DNA of 21,046 nucleotides from Nemertoderma westbladi (taxonomy: Eukaryota; Xenacoelomorpha; Nemertodermatida; Nemertodermatidae), in NCBI GenBank assembly GCA_032718475.1, contig JAUCBJ010004924.1:1-21046 (forward strand). The letters are read 5' to 3'. This document shows, piece by piece, positions 18,858-21,046 of this stretch. How positions within the stretch are numbered: position 1 is the first letter of the stretch; each line of letters opens with the position of its first letter. The translations under genes were made by a program, and so were the position numbers. The notes under the pieces are model-generated. The model was not told the origin of the DNA, did no database searches, and saw nothing but the letters and a program-made list of their open reading frames with translations.

Positions 18858-18998
18858 GAAAATATGCCCCCCCGGGAAATGTGCCCGTGGGGGCATATTT
18901 TCCTAGGAAAAAATGCCCCCCCGGGCAAATTTCCCTAGGAAAAAATGCCCCCCCGGGCAAATTTCCCTAGGAAAAAATGCCCCCACTTAGGAAATTAT
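18858..18998. repeat. GC-rich palindromic tandem repeats, 32-bp unit
   Basis: CCTAGG occurs at 18902, 18934 and 18966, an exact 32-base period, each followed by AAAAAATGCCCCC (the first two continue CCGGGCAAATTTC). To the left, 18858-18904 is a palindrome: GGAAAATATGCCCCC...GGGGGCATATTTTCC. The C-rich and G-rich arms could fold as hairpins or quadruplex/i-motif structures. Confidence 0.9.
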
Positions 18999-19058
18999 GC
19001 CCCCCCTGAATTATACAATAAACAAAACTTATTACTACTAAAACTTACAAAAATTATA

Positions 19059-19390
19059 CAAAACAATAAACAGTCACTTTACCAAATGAAGGAAAGGAGC
19101 AGGTTACAGAGGCAGGCCTTTCTAACCAAAACAATAAACGATCATTTAACTAAGTGAGGGAAAGGAGCAGGTTACAGAGGCGGAATTTTCTAACCAACAC
19201 AATAAACAGTCACTTTAGCAAATCAGGGAAAGGAGCAGGTTACAGAGACGGGATTTTCTAACCAAAACAATAAACGATAACATTACCAATTGAGAGAAAG
19301 GAGCAGGTTACAGAGGCGGGATTTTCTAACCAAAACAATAAACAATCACTTTACCAATTCAGGGAAAGGAGCAGGTTACAGACTTAAAAA
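19059..19390. repeat. 68-bp minisatellite, five copies
   Basis: GGAAAGGAGCAGGTTACAG or a close variant starts at 19091, 19159, 19227, 19295 and 19363, an exact 68-base period. The unit also carries TTTTCTAACCAAAACAATAAAC. A plus-strand frame of 70 codons over its start is not a gene. Confidence 0.95.
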
Positions 19391-19639
19391 AGCTTGGAGC
19401 TGCTCGGCGCCTACACAACACCACACACTCGCACTGCTGTTATACCAGTACTTACTACAGTAGCCTACTATATTTCAGTATGCTGTTCTACATCCAGACA
19501 TCCCTTACTGCCTTACCTGCTTACCTACCGGCTGACCGGCAGACCGGTACCGTACTATTCTTCCAACTATTACAAGTTCTGCAGTTGGTAGATTAAAAGT
19601 GGCTACCAGCAGACCGGTATCGTACCAGTTTTCAGACTT

Positions 19640-19784
19640 TTGAGCGGGGCTAATTTTCCTGAGGGGAGGCATTATTTCCTAAGGAGAAAATGCCCCCCGG
19701 GCTAAATTTCCTAGGAAAAATTGCCCGGGGGGACATAATATCCTAGGAAATAATGCCCCGGGGGGCATATTCTAGGGGGGGGGG
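19640..19784. repeat. GC-rich palindromic modules, right arm of the fold-back element
   Basis: Modules such as AAAATGCCCCCCGGGC and TTGCCCGGGGGGACATAAT are spaced by TCCTAGGAAA and end in a G10 run at 19775-19784. They correspond, largely inverted, to the left-arm modules. Confidence 0.8.
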
Positions 19785-19927
19785 CTGATTTCCTTGTGAC
19801 ACCGGTACTCTGGTTAGTTATTGGCAGTCTGTTAGTCAGATATATCAATATTAACACACTGACCCACCCGCGGTCTAGATCAACCAGTGAGTAATTATTT
19901 AGTTATTAAGATTTTGATATTTTGTGC

Positions 19928-19985
19928 CATGCTAAACACATGTGCCACTGACACATGCTAAACAGTGGTACATATGTGCCACTAG
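19928..19985. repeat. Short direct repeat, 26-bp unit
   Basis: CATGCTAAACA at 19928 and 19954 and ATGTGCCACT (near 19939 and 19974) mark about two copies of a small unit. Confidence 0.6.
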
Positions 19986-20026
19986 AGAATTCGAAACCAT
20001 TTGTAATCGAATCAGCACCTTTGGAA

Positions 20027-20073
20027 ACCTATAATAAATAAATAATTAATTAATAATAAATAAATAATTAGGC
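20027..20073. repeat. AT-rich simple repeat
   Basis: Mixed AATAAATAAT and TTAATTAA units. No function inferred. Confidence 0.7.
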
Positions 20074-20440
20074 CCTTTCCCTTCCATGCGGTGTCTGCCT
20101 GTCTCACACAACCAGAGTAATTACCCATACCTTACAGGTACATTAATGCTGAGAATGGCACTGTTTGAGGTCAACCTAAGTGGCGCCAGTGTTCAGTTCG
20201 AGTTAGTTTGAGCTGGCTGCGTTGCTCTGACTTCTTAACTCTTACCTACTGAAATTCTCCGTTGACTATCATTAGTAAAAGGTATGAGAAATGATACCTA
20301 GTTTAAGAAATGATATTCAGAATGAGATAGGGACTGTAATTACCTCAAATAATTTCACATTGTTTCATTTTTGTATTTTATTAAATTAGACTAATAACTG
20401 TAGGCCCTAGATAGATTAAGCATACTACACTACTAAGTTA

Positions 20441-20464
20441 GGGGGGGGGGGGGGGGGGGGGGGG
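20441..20464. repeat. Homopolymer of 24 G
   Basis: An uninterrupted run of 24 G residues. Length in the assembly may be unreliable because such tracts sequence poorly. Confidence 0.9.
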
Positions 20465-20510
20465 ATCTTTTTCAGGTGATCAAAGTAGTATTATAGCCAA
20501 ATATTTCAAC

Positions 20511-20748
20511 AGGGTAGTTCAGTTGGTTGAGCGCCGGACCTGCAATCTATTGGTTGTAGGTTCAGCCCCGCCAGGGTCCACTCAGCCTTTCATTCACTGG
20601 GGTCGATGAAATGAGTACTGTCAGTTAAATAACTGGGAGCAAATCTTGGGATAGGAGTAGCGCCCACCCCTACCCTCGGGTAGCAGCTATCGAAAGAGGA
20701 GCCTTCGGGTCGCCTCCGGCTTCGGCCGACTGTTTGCTTTGCTTTGCT
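20511..20748 (+). mobile_element. tRNA-derived SINE with 9-bp target-site duplication
   Basis: The head carries a perfect RNA polymerase III A box, TAGTTCAGTTGG (20515-20526), and a B box with one mismatch, GGTTCAGCCCC (20559-20569), 32 bases apart as in tRNA genes. The body includes GGGGTCGATGAAATGAGTAC, which resembles a conserved core seen in several invertebrate SINEs, then a GC-rich hairpin-prone segment (CCTTCGGGTCGCC...GGCTTCGGCC) and a TTTGCTTTGCTTTGCTTA tail. TATTTCAAC flanks it exactly at 20502-20510 and 20749-20757. It does not fold as a whole tRNA with an acceptor stem, so it is not a tRNA gene. It would depend on a LINE for movement. Confidence 0.85.
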
Positions 20749-20823
20749 TATTTCAACCAATGTAGGCCTACTGTATATTATAATATAATATTATATATAT
20801 ACTCTGATACTAAACAGGTCTTC

Positions 20824-21046
20824 ATCAGTGCCGGTTCAGAATCGATCTACTGACTAAGAAACTAGTAACTAAGCACTACTAGCACAGGAGTAAGCACAAA
20901 ATGAAAAGTTACCGGTAGTGGCCCACTGTCTGACTCTATGAAAAAATGAGGTCTCTTTATATTTTTCATTTTTTGCTTACTGCTGTGCTTGTAGTTCTTA
21001 ATTATTAGTTTCTTAGTCAGGAGATCGATTCTGAACCGACACTGAT
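20824..21046. mobile_element. Inverted-repeat element cut by the right window edge
   Basis: Bases 20824-20907 and 20963-21046 are reverse complements over about 84 bases with roughly 8 mismatches (ATCAGTG.CGGTTCAGAATC ends). A loop of about 55 bases includes ACCGGT. Because the right arm stops at the last base of the window, the element may be longer. No coding capacity is seen. Confidence 0.8.

Larger units (their letters stand above)
18844..19807. mobile_element. 964-bp modular fold-back element
   Basis: The ends are inverted: TACCGGTGTAACAGGAAAA at 18844 against the reverse complement of 19789-19807 (TACCGGTGTCACAAGGAAA), with one substitution and one indel. Inside each end lie GC-rich palindromic modules built from CCTAGG and CCCCCCGGG cores (left 18858-18998, right about 19640-19784), in mainly opposite orientation. 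The centre has a 68-bp minisatellite (19059-19390) and a unique part with two GCAGACCGGTA copies (about 19540 and 19608). No coding region and no clear target duplication. Confidence 0.65.

Noticed and set aside
19059-19390. CRISPR array
   Set aside because: The 68-bp units are contiguous without unique spacers, and the genome is eukaryotic.
20511-20585. Functional tRNA gene
   Set aside because: The A and B boxes are present but there is no acceptor stem pairing or proper cloverleaf, and the unit continues into a SINE body and tail.

Overview
This is eukaryotic, almost certainly invertebrate-animal, DNA that consists of accessory and repetitive sequence with no recognisable host housekeeping gene. 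Reasons: APE-type LINE, tRNA-derived SINE, BEL/Pao-like gag, several fold-back (inverted-repeat) elements, AT-rich non-coding DNA with micro- and minisatellites, and no bacterial gene spacing or Shine-Dalgarno logic. I cannot name the species.

Left block (1-3960): two minus-strand genes. One (from 2316, running off the left edge) is the N-terminal 772 residues of a protein-primed family B DNA polymerase of the Polinton/adintovirus-related kind; its palm domain lies outside the window. Behind it (2508-3572) is a 354-residue protein of unknown family with a C-terminal nuclear-localisation-like motif. Upstream of both lies a 249-bp imperfect palindrome bounded by perfect 11-bp inverted ends. Together these look like one end of an endogenous virus or self-replicating element, possibly a two-gene replication module.

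Second block (about 4000-10720): a minus-strand BEL/Pao-like retroelement with gag, double zinc knuckles and an aspartic protease but no reverse transcriptase or integrase. It ends directly at a purine-rich stretch and a possible LTR start, and its first 80 or so codons are in another frame. Its 5' side carries three tandem-repeat systems (about 120 bp, 288 bp and 38 bp units).

Third block (11950-14951): a nearly complete plus-strand LINE (endonuclease plus reverse transcriptase), broken only by one in-frame TAG and apparently missing its extreme N terminus.

Fourth block (14952-21046): AT-rich DNA with a frameshifted minus-strand coding relic (16110-16905), a 648-bp fold-back element with a perfect 8-bp target duplication, a 964-bp fold-back element with modular GC-rich palindromes around a 68-bp minisatellite, a 24-base G tract, a tRNA-derived SINE with a 9-bp target duplication, and an inverted repeat cut by the right edge. 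The hexamer ACCGGT is strikingly common from 8.5 kb rightwards (about 22 copies by eye) and I noticed none to the left.
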